IMG/VR virus record: IMGVR_UViG_3300032011_003906
Location: 1-20,429 of that record
DNA: 20,429 nt
Strand: one strand, 5' to 3'
Origin: a virus
A program made the translations under genes and the position numbers. Shown piece by piece: positions 1 through 5,902 of this stretch. Every line of letters starts with the position of its first letter. Position 1 is the stretch's first letter. The notes beneath the pieces are model-generated. The model did no database searches, was not told the origin of the DNA, and saw nothing but the letters and a program-made list of their open reading frames with translations.

Positions 1-181
1 GAGTCGGACTGACGAAGTCGTCAGCCTCGTACACTTCCTCGCACTGAGACTCAGCAACGAAGTCGTGCTGCTTCAGTTCGCGCACCAGCATCCGTGTCTG
101 CTGCATGTTGCTCTGCATGTCGCGCAGGTTCCCCTCAATCTTGTTGAGGTAGTCGATGTATTGATCTTTCATCATTCCCAT
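1..181 (-). CDS. Partial unknown protein, coiled-coil-like, cut by left edge
   Basis: A leftward reading frame starts at ATG 181-179 and stays open to the window edge (60 codons seen), so the C-terminus is missing. The visible protein begins MGMMKDQYIDYLNK and is rich in Gln, Glu and Asp with heptad-like spacing, suggesting an alpha-helical or coiled-coil protein; I do not recognise a family. A near-consensus promoter lies just upstream (192-220) and places the transcription start only a few bases before the ATG, so the message is nearly leaderless unless the in-frame ATGs at 175 or 172 are used. I counted 96 G+C in the first 180 bases (53%), clearly above the AT-rich rest of the window. That could mean a recently acquired gene, a different module, or an assembly join. 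The plus-strand frame at 65-313 is its shadow. Confidence 0.6.
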   Translation of the reverse strand, partial: MGMMKDQYIDYLNKIEGNLRDMQSNMQQTRMLVRELKQHDFVAESQCEEVYEADDFVSPT

Positions 182-191
182 AACGAAGAAG

Positions 192-220
192 AGCATACCA
201 TAGTCGGTGGTACTTGTCAA
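192..220 (-). promoter_or_regulatory. Sigma70-type promoter, leftward
   Basis: On the minus strand TTGACA (220-215) is followed after exactly 17 bases by TATGCT (197-192). It faces the partial gene at 181. The -10 to ATG gap is 10 bases, so the transcript would carry almost no leader. The rest of 182-384 holds no gene I can support. Confidence 0.75.
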
Positions 221-384
221 CACTTTAATACCCCTATTTATGAAAAAGGTTTCCAGAATGAGTTACGTGTGAGCGCGGGGTGGCCCTTTTATCATTCTCC
301 CCGAGCCTTTTAGGTGTTTGTAATATTGCATCTTGAAAAAATCCCCGGCGGCTATTTAAAAAAAAGTGTTTGTTACATACAAAA

Positions 385-394
385 TGTGTAAATA
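385..394 (+). promoter_or_regulatory. Phage octamer promoter for the 400-1702 operon
   Basis: TGTGTAAATA lies 5 bases before ATG 400. There is no recognisable -35 hexamer 16-18 bases upstream. If the octamer TGTAAATA (387-394) is read like a T4 late box (-13 to -6), transcription would begin at the ATG itself. It matches the copy at 5554-5563 base for base. Confidence 0.5.
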
Positions 395-399
395 ACGTT

Positions 400-591
400 A
401 TGATAGAGAACAACCCGTTGGCTGAGGAGGTTTTTCGCAAAGATATAGAGAGAATAATCAAAAGGGGAGAAAGAACAATATGCGTAAACCCCAAATGTTT
501 TGATGAATGCTGCCAAGGAGATTGTGAAGAGGATAATGAAGATTGCCCTAACGAGGAATGTCGCTGTCGTAAAGATAAAAAGGAACAATAA
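400..591 (+). CDS. Small Cys-rich protein (63 aa)
   Basis: The protein has an N-terminal helical half with many charged residues (residues 1-26) and a C-terminal half with eight cysteines at 28, 33, 37, 38, 42, 49, 54 and 56, among acidic residues, ending in a basic Lys tail. The spacing suggests metal binding or a redox-active knuckle, but I recognise no family. I chose ATG 400 rather than the upstream TTG 370 because the promoter octamer at 385-394 lies inside the extension. It is the first gene of a six-gene rightward run; the next gene starts 1 base after its stop. The long minus-strand frame at 234-716 is a shadow. Confidence 0.6.
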   Translation: MIENNPLAEEVFRKDIERIIKRGERTICVNPKCFDECCQGDCEEDNEDCPNEECRCRKDKKEQ

Positions 592-592
592 T

Positions 593-784
593 ATGCCAAT
601 ACCAAGCCCCAAAGGACCAGAACAAAAAAAAGATTTTGTAAGTAAATGTATGAGCGACTCCGTAATGTCAAACGAGTTCCCTGAAGAAAAACAAAGAGCC
701 GCTGTCTGTTTCTCAAAATGGAAAAAGTCTAAAAGTTCCGAGTACCTACCCGAAGACGAAGATTCAGATGTAATAATTTATTAA
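593..784 (+). CDS. Conserved small phage-type protein with CM...EFP.KQR.AVC motif (63 aa)
   Basis: The start at ATG 593 has a good ribosome binding site (AAAAGGAA, about 8 bases upstream). The sequence begins MPIPSPKGPE and carries FVSKCM (residues 15-20), EFPEEKQRAAVCF (28-40) and SKW, a pattern I know from small uncharacterised phage proteins and from short regions near phage capsid/protease proteins; the role is unknown to me. The acidic tail ends in DVIIY. An upstream ATG at 500 in the same frame would overlap the previous gene and lacks support. It sits 1 base after the Cys-rich gene and 1 base before the coiled-coil gene, so the three are very probably co-transcribed. Confidence 0.65.
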   Translation: MPIPSPKGPEQKKDFVSKCMSDSVMSNEFPEEKQRAAVCFSKWKKSKSSEYLPEDEDSDVIIY

Positions 785-785
785 A

Positions 786-938
786 ATGAGTAAAGATGAG
801 CAGATAGTAGACTTGGTAAAACAAGTCATAAGTCTAAAAACAGAGTTAAAAGATGTAACAGGGGGTTACAGAGATCAAATTAAAGATCTTGAAAGACAAA
901 TAAAAGATTTAATAGATGAAGAAGCTTCCAAATCATGA
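786..938 (+). CDS. Short coiled-coil protein (50 aa)
   Basis: ATG 786 begins 1 base after the previous stop and the frame ends at TGA 936-938, overlapping the next ATG by four bases (ATGA at 935-938). The product starts MSKDEQIVDLVKQ and is a continuous run of heptads with Leu/Ile/Val at a/d positions and Lys/Asp/Glu elsewhere, so a coiled coil over nearly its full length. No family is recognised. The tight packing on both sides is the main evidence that it is a real gene. Confidence 0.6.
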   Translation: MSKDEQIVDLVKQVISLKTELKDVTGGYRDQIKDLERQIKDLIDEEASKS

Positions 939-1426
939 TAAATGATATAAAAACTATAAAAGTTACAGAATTAAAAAAAATAATTAATAAAATATTCCCT
1001 AATACAAAATATATATCAATCACAGACAGGGATTACGCCTACATAGACCTAGATTGGGTAGAAGACGATGCATATAAGGGTTACGAAAAGTGGCTATCTA
1101 TATTCTCCTTTAACAGAAACATAAATAATTCAAGTTGGAAGAAAAATTTCGATTGCGAGGATTTATCTAATTCTTTTAAATTATATTTAAAGCTCTTACA
1201 TGCCGAAGCCAATCCTAATACGTTTTCGAGTGGGAAAAAGAACACGTCAGAGACTGAATCGGTGCTGGTTGGTAATATTTCATATGATAATTCAAAGTCA
1301 ACGGCGCATTCTATTAATATTTTCTTTGATGGATTAAATAATGCCAAATTCTTTGAACCAATGTACGGAAAATTTATAAATTTTAGTGAAAAACAAAAGG
1401 AGCAGACATGGTACGTAAGTTTTTGA
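935..1426 (+). CDS. Transglutaminase/papain-like fold protein, putative cysteine peptidase or amidase
   Basis: This 163-residue protein carries the sequence marks of the transglutaminase-like/papain-like fold: FDCEDLSNSF with a candidate nucleophile Cys74 followed by an acidic pair, AHSINIFF with a candidate His125, and FFEPMYG with Glu141 where the third catalytic residue is expected. Phage proteins of this type are usually written as DC(E/D)DFA ... HA.N ... EP. It has no signal peptide or membrane segment. Its ATG overlaps the stop of the upstream coiled-coil gene (ATGA). The assignment rests on motif order only; the substrate could be peptidoglycan cross-links or protein, and this cannot be told from sequence. 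Confidence 0.5.
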   Translation: MINDIKTIKVTELKKIINKIFPNTKYISITDRDYAYIDLDWVEDDAYKGYEKWLSIFSFNRNINNSSWKKNFDCEDLSNSFKLYLKLLHAEANPNTFSSGKKNTSETESVLVGNISYDNSKSTAHSINIFFDGLNNAKFFEPMYGKFINFSEKQKEQTWYVSF

Positions 1427-1503
1427 GTAAACTTTTTGGTATTAAAACTCTTGAAGAGTACAAAAAAAATTGTATTCTCAAGCCTAAATACGTAAAAAAA
1501 TAA
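1408..1503 (+). CDS. Basic micro-protein (31 aa)
   Basis: ATG 1408 follows a textbook Shine-Dalgarno (AAGGAG, 5-base spacer) located inside the end of the transglutaminase-like gene, which it overlaps by 19 bases in another frame. The product begins MVRKFLSKLFG and is strongly basic, with an amphipathic N-terminal helix and one Cys. It is too short to assign. The strong ribosome binding site is the reason to call it. Confidence 0.5.
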   Translation: MVRKFLSKLFGIKTLEEYKKNCILKPKYVKK

Positions 1504-1537
1504 TAGATAGCGCGATTAATTTAGAATACCCTTCAGC

Positions 1538-1702
1538 ATGAATAAAAAATCAGGCGACGTCCATACTTTAACTAATCAGTTGATTTCTCAACTCACATAT
1601 TGCAATTCTAGAATACCAACAGAGAAACTAGAAAAAATAGCAAAAGAAATTTTATCTTTAACTTGTACTTATAGAAAAAGAGTCAGAAGTCTAAGCAAAT
1701 AG
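1538..1702 (+). CDS. Small basic protein (54 aa), unknown
   Basis: The frame runs from ATG 1538 to TAG 1700-1702. The product begins MNKKSGDVHTLTNQ, is predicted mostly helical, has two cysteines and a basic C-terminus (RKRVRSLSK). There is no clear Shine-Dalgarno, and a 34-base gap separates it from the micro-protein. It is the last gene of the 400-1702 run and is followed by an AT-rich gap. Family unknown. Confidence 0.45.
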   Translation: MNKKSGDVHTLTNQLISQLTYCNSRIPTEKLEKIAKEILSLTCTYRKRVRSLSK

Positions 1703-1790
1703 CCTGTATTTCTTTGCTAATTAGTTTATATTAAAACTTTTTAATTTATTTTTATTTATTTTTATAAGTAGGCGTGTTTAAAAGGGAACT

Positions 1791-1809
1791 TTTGCGCTTT
1801 AGCGCGAAA
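1791..1809. promoter_or_regulatory. GCGC hairpin upstream of the barrel promoter
   Basis: TTTGCGC, loop TTTA, GCGCGAAA: a 4-bp GC core extended by one wobble and two A-T pairs. It is followed by an A run, not a T run, so it is not a rightward terminator. It ends 7 bases before the -35 hexamer at 1817 and could be an operator. Confidence 0.25.
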
Positions 1810-1816
1810 AAAAGAC

Positions 1817-1845
1817 TTGAAAAAAGTGTAAGCTAGTGGTACAAT
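1817..1845 (+). promoter_or_regulatory. Sigma70-type promoter of the outer-membrane barrel gene
   Basis: TTGAAA (1817-1822), a 17-base spacer and TACAAT (1840-1845). Start of transcription near 1852 gives a leader of about 37 bases containing GGAGA (1866-1870), which is too far from ATG 1889 to be an ordinary Shine-Dalgarno. Confidence 0.65.
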
Positions 1846-1888
1846 TCTAAAACAATTCTCCTTGTGGAGAAAAACCTATTTTTTTATC

Positions 1889-2611
1889 ATGAAGAAATTA
1901 GTAGCAGCATTATTGCTCACAGTTGGTCTGCATAGCACATATGCAGAAGATTCAGCCGCAGGTACTTCTTTAAGTCTTGAGGCTGGTTACGTAGATACTC
2001 TATACATCAATGGTGTCCCTAGAGTTTCTGAGGCTCCGTTTGTTGGCGGAAGCTTTACTTCACCAGACGCTTTGTTTGGAGGTACTGCTTTGTCGCTAGA
2101 TATCACAGGCGGTGCTTTATTGGCAGTTCCCGAAGAAAATAATTCCGAATCTCATTGGAATTTGGGAGTTGGAAAAACACTTGGCTTCGATAACTTCGGT
2201 TTGAGAGTTGGAGCGGAACTTTGGAGGCATCAGAGTGGTGTTTCTAACATTCCTGACAGCACAGAGATCGCAGCTAAAGTTGGTTTGGTAAACCCTGTAT
2301 TAAGTCCTTATGTTAAGCTTGTGAATGATTTCGAGCTGGGTCAAAAAGGTTATGCTATTGGAGCAGAAACTTCTTTCGATCTTTGGGGTCTTGGTATAGC
2401 ACCAAATGTGTCTTGGAATCAGTTTGACGACTATGATTCGGTTGTTGCTTCCGCAACAGTTACTTATGAGACAGACTTCCTTGGAGGTTTGACTCCTTTT
2501 GGTACCGTAAATTGGGTTGATAACGACTTTGATACGACTAACTTCGATTTTGCTTCTTATGAGGCAGACGGAGATTGGTCTTGGCTTGTGGGCCTCAAAT
2601 ACGATTTCTAA
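1889..2611 (+). CDS. Phage-encoded outer-membrane beta-barrel (porin-like) protein
   Basis: The 240-residue product starts with a classical Sec signal peptide (MKKLVAALLLTVG, cleavage expected after STYA, residues ~17-19). The mature part is made of alternating hydrophobic/polar strands with turns rich in Gly, Asn and Asp, many aromatic residues, and ends in YDF: a C-terminal Phe preceded by alternating hydrophobics is the signal read by the BAM insertion machinery. The size suits an 8- to 12-strand barrel. ATG 1889 is preferred over TTG 1862 because it opens the signal peptide. The gene stands alone between its own promoter (1817-1845) and a strong terminator (2643-2671), upstream of the amt and pit genes, so an uptake role is inferred. 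Receptor masking or superinfection exclusion is an alternative. Confidence 0.8.
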   Translation: MKKLVAALLLTVGLHSTYAEDSAAGTSLSLEAGYVDTLYINGVPRVSEAPFVGGSFTSPDALFGGTALSLDITGGALLAVPEENNSESHWNLGVGKTLGFDNFGLRVGAELWRHQSGVSNIPDSTEIAAKVGLVNPVLSPYVKLVNDFELGQKGYAIGAETSFDLWGLGIAPNVSWNQFDDYDSVVASATVTYETDFLGGLTPFGTVNWVDNDFDTTNFDFASYEADGDWSWLVGLKYDF

Positions 2612-2642
2612 GGCGGACGCCAAGGAAACGCTACAAACCCCG

Positions 2643-2671
2643 AACCCTCGCCTAACGGCGGGGGTTTTTTT
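2643..2671 (+). terminator. Intrinsic terminator after the barrel gene
   Basis: AACCCTCGCC, loop TAAC, GGCGGGGGTT: a 10-bp stem with one T.G wobble, followed by a T run to 2671. Confidence 0.9.
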
Positions 2672-2749
2672 GTGTTCCTTTTTTGTGGAAAGTGTGTAAA
2701 ACAATAAACACTATCCTAAAAGTTAAGGAATAGTGGTTTGTGCAATAAT

Positions 2750-3052
2750 ATGAAGAAATTGACAATCAATAGAATCGGCGTAATTCCTTTTGCAAACTTT
2801 GCAGGTTTGTTAGGTGCAGTTACGGGTGTAGTCTCAGGAATCCTTTTACCTGTCTTAGCTGTCGTGGCTGCTGGCAACTTAGGAGACGTGGACGGAGCAA
2901 TCAAAAGTGTTAGTGACGCAGCAACAGGCGATTTAGGCAAAGTTGTTGGGTTAGGCATCGGCGGATGGATCGGTGGCGCTACTTACGCTTGGATTACTAA
3001 TATAGCTTTAAAATTTACTAAAGGCATCTCTTTTGAGATATCTTCTAAGTGA
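2750..3052 (+). CDS. Small two-TM membrane protein, DUF3566-like
   Basis: The 100-residue protein begins MKKLTINRIGVIPFANF, with a long Gly/Ala/Val hydrophobic stretch (about residues 14-43), a polar middle, then a second Gly-rich hydrophobic stretch (about 65-88) and the ending KGISFEIS. This matches the arrangement of small archaeal and bacterial membrane proteins of the DUF3566 type (K..I....AK ... GALIYN....GGIEIE). Function unknown. I chose ATG 2750 over TTG 2738. A TGTGTAAAAC element (2693-2702) and an imperfect inverted repeat (CACTATCC / GGAATAGTG, 2709-2735) lie upstream. Terminators flank it on both sides, so it is expressed on its own. Its position between the barrel and amt suggests a membrane-related role in the island. 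Confidence 0.65.
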   Translation: MKKLTINRIGVIPFANFAGLLGAVTGVVSGILLPVLAVVAAGNLGDVDGAIKSVSDAATGDLGKVVGLGIGGWIGGATYAWITNIALKFTKGISFEISSK

Positions 3053-3085
3053 TAGTATTAAGTAATCTTTTATAAATAACCTACG

Positions 3086-3118
3086 AACCCCTCGCTTACC
3101 ACAGTGAGGGGTTTTTTT
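3086..3118 (+). terminator. Intrinsic terminator after the DUF3566-like gene
   Basis: AACCCCTC (3086-3093) pairs with GAGGGGTT (3106-3113) around a 12-base loop and is followed by a T run to 3118. Confidence 0.88.
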
Positions 3119-3125
3119 ATCATCA

Positions 3126-3133
3126 TGTATAAA
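3126..3133 (+). promoter_or_regulatory. Octamer promoter upstream of amt
   Basis: TGTATAAA directly follows the terminator and has no clear -35. It is 7 bases before ATG 3141 of a short open frame and about 80 bases before the amt start at 3214. Confidence 0.45.
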
Positions 3134-3140
3134 ACCCTTC

Positions 3141-3338
3141 ATGTCGATACTGGCTTTTATTGCTATTTACGTGGTTTTTTTGAATGGCATATCAAATGCT
3201 AAAGTAATTAGATATGGAAGACGTAAAATTCATTATAGACAACCTTTGGATTTTGATATCAGCTTTGTTGGTATTTATTATGCATTTAGGTTTCTCAAGT
3301 TTAGAGGTCGGCTTGACAAGACAGAAAAATACAGTTAA
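3141..3338 (+). CDS. Possible short upstream ORF overlapping amt (doubtful)
   Basis: A 65-codon frame starts at ATG 3141, 7 bases after the octamer at 3126-3133, the same geometry as other genes here. The first 20 residues (MSILAFIAIYVVFLNGIS) would form a signal or membrane segment, but the rest overlaps the amt start by 125 bases in a different frame and looks like shadow sequence (rich in Arg, Tyr, Phe). It could be a leader peptide coupling translation to amt, which lacks an obvious Shine-Dalgarno, or it could be chance. Confidence 0.22.
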   Translation: MSILAFIAIYVVFLNGISNAKVIRYGRRKIHYRQPLDFDISFVGIYYAFRFLKFRGRLDKTEKYS

Positions 3339-4428
3339 TGTTTTGTTCAAGAATCTTTTTATTATTAGTATTGGTTTAATCAGTTATGCTTTAATAGGTT
3401 TTAATACAATGTATCCCGGTGAGCTATTTAATGGCTGGCTGAGCATAGGCGGGCCTATCGGCTTTTCAGATGATACTGCAAATCTAACAAAAGCATATGC
3501 TGACTATACATATTGGACAGATTTTCTGTTTCAAGCTATGTTCGCAGCAACAGGAGCAACAATAGTGTCAGGAGCAGTAGCGGAGAGGGTAAAATTATCT
3601 TCTTTCTTATTATTTGCTACTTTATTAGTTGCTATTGCTTATCCTATTTCTGGAGCTTGGAAATGGGGAGGAGGATTCCTAGATAAAATGGGATTTTATG
3701 ATTTCGCAGGTAGTAGTGTTGTGCATGCCTTCGGAGGGTTTGCTGCTTTAGCTTGTGCTTGGCTTTTAGGGCCTAGGGCAGATAAGTATAAGGACGGTAA
3801 AATAAACGCTCTACCGGGCCATAGTATGCCTTTAGTGGCTATTGGCGTTTTCCTACTGTGGTTTGGTTGGTATGGGTTCAATGGGGGTAGCGTATTAAGC
3901 GCAGATCCCGCCTCTGTATCCCTTGTATGCGTTACGACATCCCTTTCGGCTGCAGCCGGTGCTCTATCTGCGATGCTTTTTTCTTGGTTTAAATCAAAGA
4001 AGCCAGATTACACTATGACAACGAATGGCGTGCTAGCCGGATTAGTGGGCATAACCGCAGGAGCAGACGTAGTTGGCATTTGGAGTGCATGTGCAATCGG
4101 GGCTATCGCCGGTATTATATTATGTTTCGCTTCCTCTTTTATTGAGAGAGTAATTAAGATTGACGATCCAGTCGGTGCTATCGCTGTTCATGGAGTGTGT
4201 GGCGTATGGGGAACCGTTGCCGTAGGCATATTTTCTTCAGAGCATTCAATACTAATTCAATTATTTGGAACATTAATAATAAGTTTATTTTCTTTCTTAT
4301 TTTCTTTGTTAGTATTTGGTAGTATTAAAAAGACATTAGGAGTTAGAATAAATGGTGAGCTAGAGGCTAAGGGTCTAGATCTTCTAGAACATGGGCATAC
4401 AGCTTATCCAGATTTTCAAGTAAGTTAA
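3214..4428 (+). CDS. amt: Ammonium transporter (Amt/MEP/Rh family)
   Basis: The 404-residue inner-membrane protein has about 11 hydrophobic segments and the Amt signatures in order: TRQKNTVN near residues 35-42, the SGAVAERVK stretch (119-127), the signature DFAGSSVVHAFGG with D163 and H171, and DDPVGAIAVHGVCGVWG with H326. H171 and H326 match the twin pore histidines of E. coli AmtB (H168, H318) and D163 matches D160, so the channel should conduct. Length is normal for the family. No signal peptide is seen, as in the MEP-like branch. It is preceded by a terminator and an octamer box and followed by a perfect terminator, so it is monocistronic. Presence beside terminase and portal genes makes it a phage auxiliary gene for ammonium uptake or for control of N metabolism. 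Confidence 0.95.
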   Translation: MEDVKFIIDNLWILISALLVFIMHLGFSSLEVGLTRQKNTVNVLFKNLFIISIGLISYALIGFNTMYPGELFNGWLSIGGPIGFSDDTANLTKAYADYTYWTDFLFQAMFAATGATIVSGAVAERVKLSSFLLFATLLVAIAYPISGAWKWGGGFLDKMGFYDFAGSSVVHAFGGFAALACAWLLGPRADKYKDGKINALPGHSMPLVAIGVFLLWFGWYGFNGGSVLSADPASVSLVCVTTSLSAAAGALSAMLFSWFKSKKPDYTMTTNGVLAGLVGITAGADVVGIWSACAIGAIAGIILCFASSFIERVIKIDDPVGAIAVHGVCGVWGTVAVGIFSSEHSILIQLFGTLIISLFSFLFSLLVFGSIKKTLGVRINGELEAKGLDLLEHGHTAYPDFQVS

Positions 4429-4451
4429 TAATAAAATAATATTATTGCAAG

Positions 4452-4474
4452 CCACCCTTCGGGGTGGTTTTTTT
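4452..4474 (+). terminator. Intrinsic terminator after amt
   Basis: CCACCC, TTCG tetraloop, GGGTGG, then seven T (4468-4474). The UUCG-type loop makes this a very stable terminator. Confidence 0.93.
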
Positions 4475-4490
4475 GTTACACAGTTGTTAC

Positions 4491-4519
4491 TTGAGTTTGG
4501 CGTAAGTCTACTGTATAAT
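4491..4519 (+). promoter_or_regulatory. Sigma70-type promoter of pit giving a leaderless mRNA
   Basis: TTGAGT (4491-4496), a 17-base spacer, TATAAT (4514-4519). Only 8 bases separate the -10 from ATG 4528, so transcription should begin at or within two bases of the start codon. The -10 also forms the octamer TGTATAAT, and TATAAATA overlaps it at 4519-4526. Confidence 0.75.
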
Positions 4520-4527
4520 ATAAATAG

Positions 4528-5481
4528 ATGAACATAGAATCTCTTTATGTGATTGTCGGTTTTCTATTAGCTTCTTATTCTGTTATCGCAAATGATTCAG
4601 TCCAAACATTAGGAACGTGGATAGCTTCTAATTCTAAAAAAATTAAATGGTATTATTTATGGAGCGCCGCGAGTTCGGTTCTTCTATTTACTATTTGGTA
4701 TGGGTGGACAGTAAACGATGGCGACATATCATACGGAAGACTAGAAAAGATACCTTACCAGACTGTTCAATGGTATCATGCTCTAGCGCCTTTAATATTA
4801 GTGGCTTTAACTAGGTTCGGGGTTCCTGTAAGTACCACCTTCTTAGTGTTGTCGGCTTTCGCCAGCACTCTTATTTTAGAGAAGGTTTTAGTTAAGTCTG
4901 CTATGGGATATGCGGTCGCAGCGTCAGCAGCTTATGTTATATGGCTAGTTGTGTCTAAATATTGGGAAACTGATAAAGACATACCTGAAGAAAAAGAAAA
5001 ACTATGGAGGATTGCTCAATGGGTGACAACAGGCTGGCTGTGGTTCACGTGGCTTTCTCACGATATGGCTAATATAGCAGTTTTCTTACCTAGGCAAGTA
5101 CCTGTAGAAACTATGATTTTAGTAAGTACCGTTTTCGTGGTCGGCTTGGGTTATATGTTTTTTGAAAAAGGAGGTAGGATACAAAAGATAGTACTTTCTA
5201 AAGCTAATGTAAATTATGTTAGGTCTGCTACTATTGTTGATTTAGTTTACAGCTTAATACTTTGGTTCTTCAAAAGCTACAATAGCATACCAATGAGTAC
5301 TACATGGGTATTTGTGGGTTTACTTGCCGGGAGAGAGTTAGCTTTTGTTACGACTAACTCCTTAGGAGACAAACATAACATGAAAGTAGTTTTTCCCATG
5401 TTGTTAAAAGATTTTCTTAAAATGATGGTGGGCCTTGCTATATCGGTTGCTATGGTATTATCTATTCACTACTTGCTTTAG
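4528..5481 (+). CDS. pit: PiT-family inorganic phosphate transporter
   Basis: The 317-residue inner-membrane protein has the duplicated PiT signatures: ANDSVQTLG (residues 21-29) with GVPVSTTF (98-105) in the first half, and SHDMANIAVF (177-186) with SIPMSTTWVFVG (253-264) in the second. These are the phosphate- and cation-binding halves of the low-affinity Pit/PHO4 carriers. Length is at the short end; the central cytoplasmic loop is reduced to about 20 charged residues. ATG 4528 is chosen because it follows a sigma70 promoter with no room for a Shine-Dalgarno. It follows the amt terminator, so N and P transporters are switched separately. No strong terminator follows. Phage-borne phosphate uptake fits a virus whose nucleic acid demands much P; the effect on flux is inference. 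Confidence 0.92.
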   Translation: MNIESLYVIVGFLLASYSVIANDSVQTLGTWIASNSKKIKWYYLWSAASSVLLFTIWYGWTVNDGDISYGRLEKIPYQTVQWYHALAPLILVALTRFGVPVSTTFLVLSAFASTLILEKVLVKSAMGYAVAASAAYVIWLVVSKYWETDKDIPEEKEKLWRIAQWVTTGWLWFTWLSHDMANIAVFLPRQVPVETMILVSTVFVVGLGYMFFEKGGRIQKIVLSKANVNYVRSATIVDLVYSLILWFFKSYNSIPMSTTWVFVGLLAGRELAFVTTNSLGDKHNMKVVFPMLLKDFLKMMVGLAISVAMVLSIHYLL

Positions 5482-5553
5482 ATGTAGGCTTTAAGGAGCC
5501 GTAAATAGCCCTCTAAGGCATTTTTGTAATAAACAGGTATGATTTCATACATT

Positions 5554-5563
5554 TGTGTAAATA
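5554..5563 (+). promoter_or_regulatory. Octamer promoter for gene 5570
   Basis: TGTGTAAATA, identical to the copy at 385-394, 6 bases before ATG 5570, without a -35. A leaderless transcript is predicted. Confidence 0.5.
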
Positions 5564-5569
5564 CAGGTT

Positions 5570-5890
5570 ATGGGAAGGATTATATTTTACGAGGGTATAG
5601 TTGAGCCACCGACAGAGACTTTAGCGATAAGAGGTCTATGTTTATATGCAAACTTTTTTGGCAGAAAATCAGAAATATTACTTGAAACAAAAAAAGAGCA
5701 TAGAGACTTATATTTTGAATGGAGTAAAAAAACAGGTCTTTGGGATTTTATAGAAGAGATTGTTTTTCCTGAATATAAGGTAAAAGGTTTTAGGATAGCT
5801 GCAGAAAAAGTAGATCCTCCTTATTTAAAGGTTGATAGAATATCTTTTGATAATTTAAATGATATTTTGTCTAGAGTAGAAAGTGTATAA
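5570..5890 (+). CDS. Unknown protein (106 aa)
   Basis: The product begins MGRIIFYEGIVEPP and continues with a short helical part (HRDLYFEWSKKTGLWDF, near residues 45-61), then alternating beta-type segments (IVFPEYKVKGFRI, KVDPPYLKVDRISFD). It looks like a compact soluble alpha/beta protein; the opening beta strand followed by a later G-hydrophobic strand recalls HAD-like or nuclease-like folds, but catalytic residues cannot be identified, so no function is given. The start is fixed by the octamer 6 bases upstream. The stop at 5888-5890 lies inside the octamer promoter of the ferredoxin gene. Confidence 0.65.
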   Translation: MGRIIFYEGIVEPPTETLAIRGLCLYANFFGRKSEILLETKKEHRDLYFEWSKKTGLWDFIEEIVFPEYKVKGFRIAAEKVDPPYLKVDRISFDNLNDILSRVESV

Positions 5891-5891
5891 A
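5884..5891 (+). promoter_or_regulatory. Octamer promoter for the ferredoxin gene
   Basis: TGTATAAA overlaps the stop of the upstream gene and lies 11 bases before ATG 5903; no -35 is evident. Confidence 0.42.
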
Positions 5892-5902
5892 ACTTTAGTA
5901 AG

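Noticed and set aside
240-384. Possible tRNA or small RNA in the gap 240-384 (CGGGG/CCCCG pairing)
   Set aside because: No cloverleaf, T-loop motif or promoter-terminator pair; only an isolated 5-bp stem with a long loop.
234-716. 160-codon minus-strand frame
   Set aside because: It lies antisense to two tightly packed rightward genes with their own promoter and ribosome binding site, and its composition (Ser, Leu, Phe runs) is that of a shadow.
3071-3078. Exact TATAAATA late box
   Set aside because: It points straight into the terminator at 3086-3118, so it would give only a short aborted RNA; probably chance in an AT-rich gap.
1889-5481. Idea that the amt/pit/barrel part is host chromosome
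   Set aside because: Composition, octamer boxes and tiny genes are continuous with the terminase-portal part, and octamer copies occur inside the island. A chimera cannot be fully excluded without reads.
5482-5553. Short hairpins (GGCT/AGCC, GCC/GGC) before a T stretch after pit
   Set aside because: Stems are only 3-4 bp, too weak to call a terminator.
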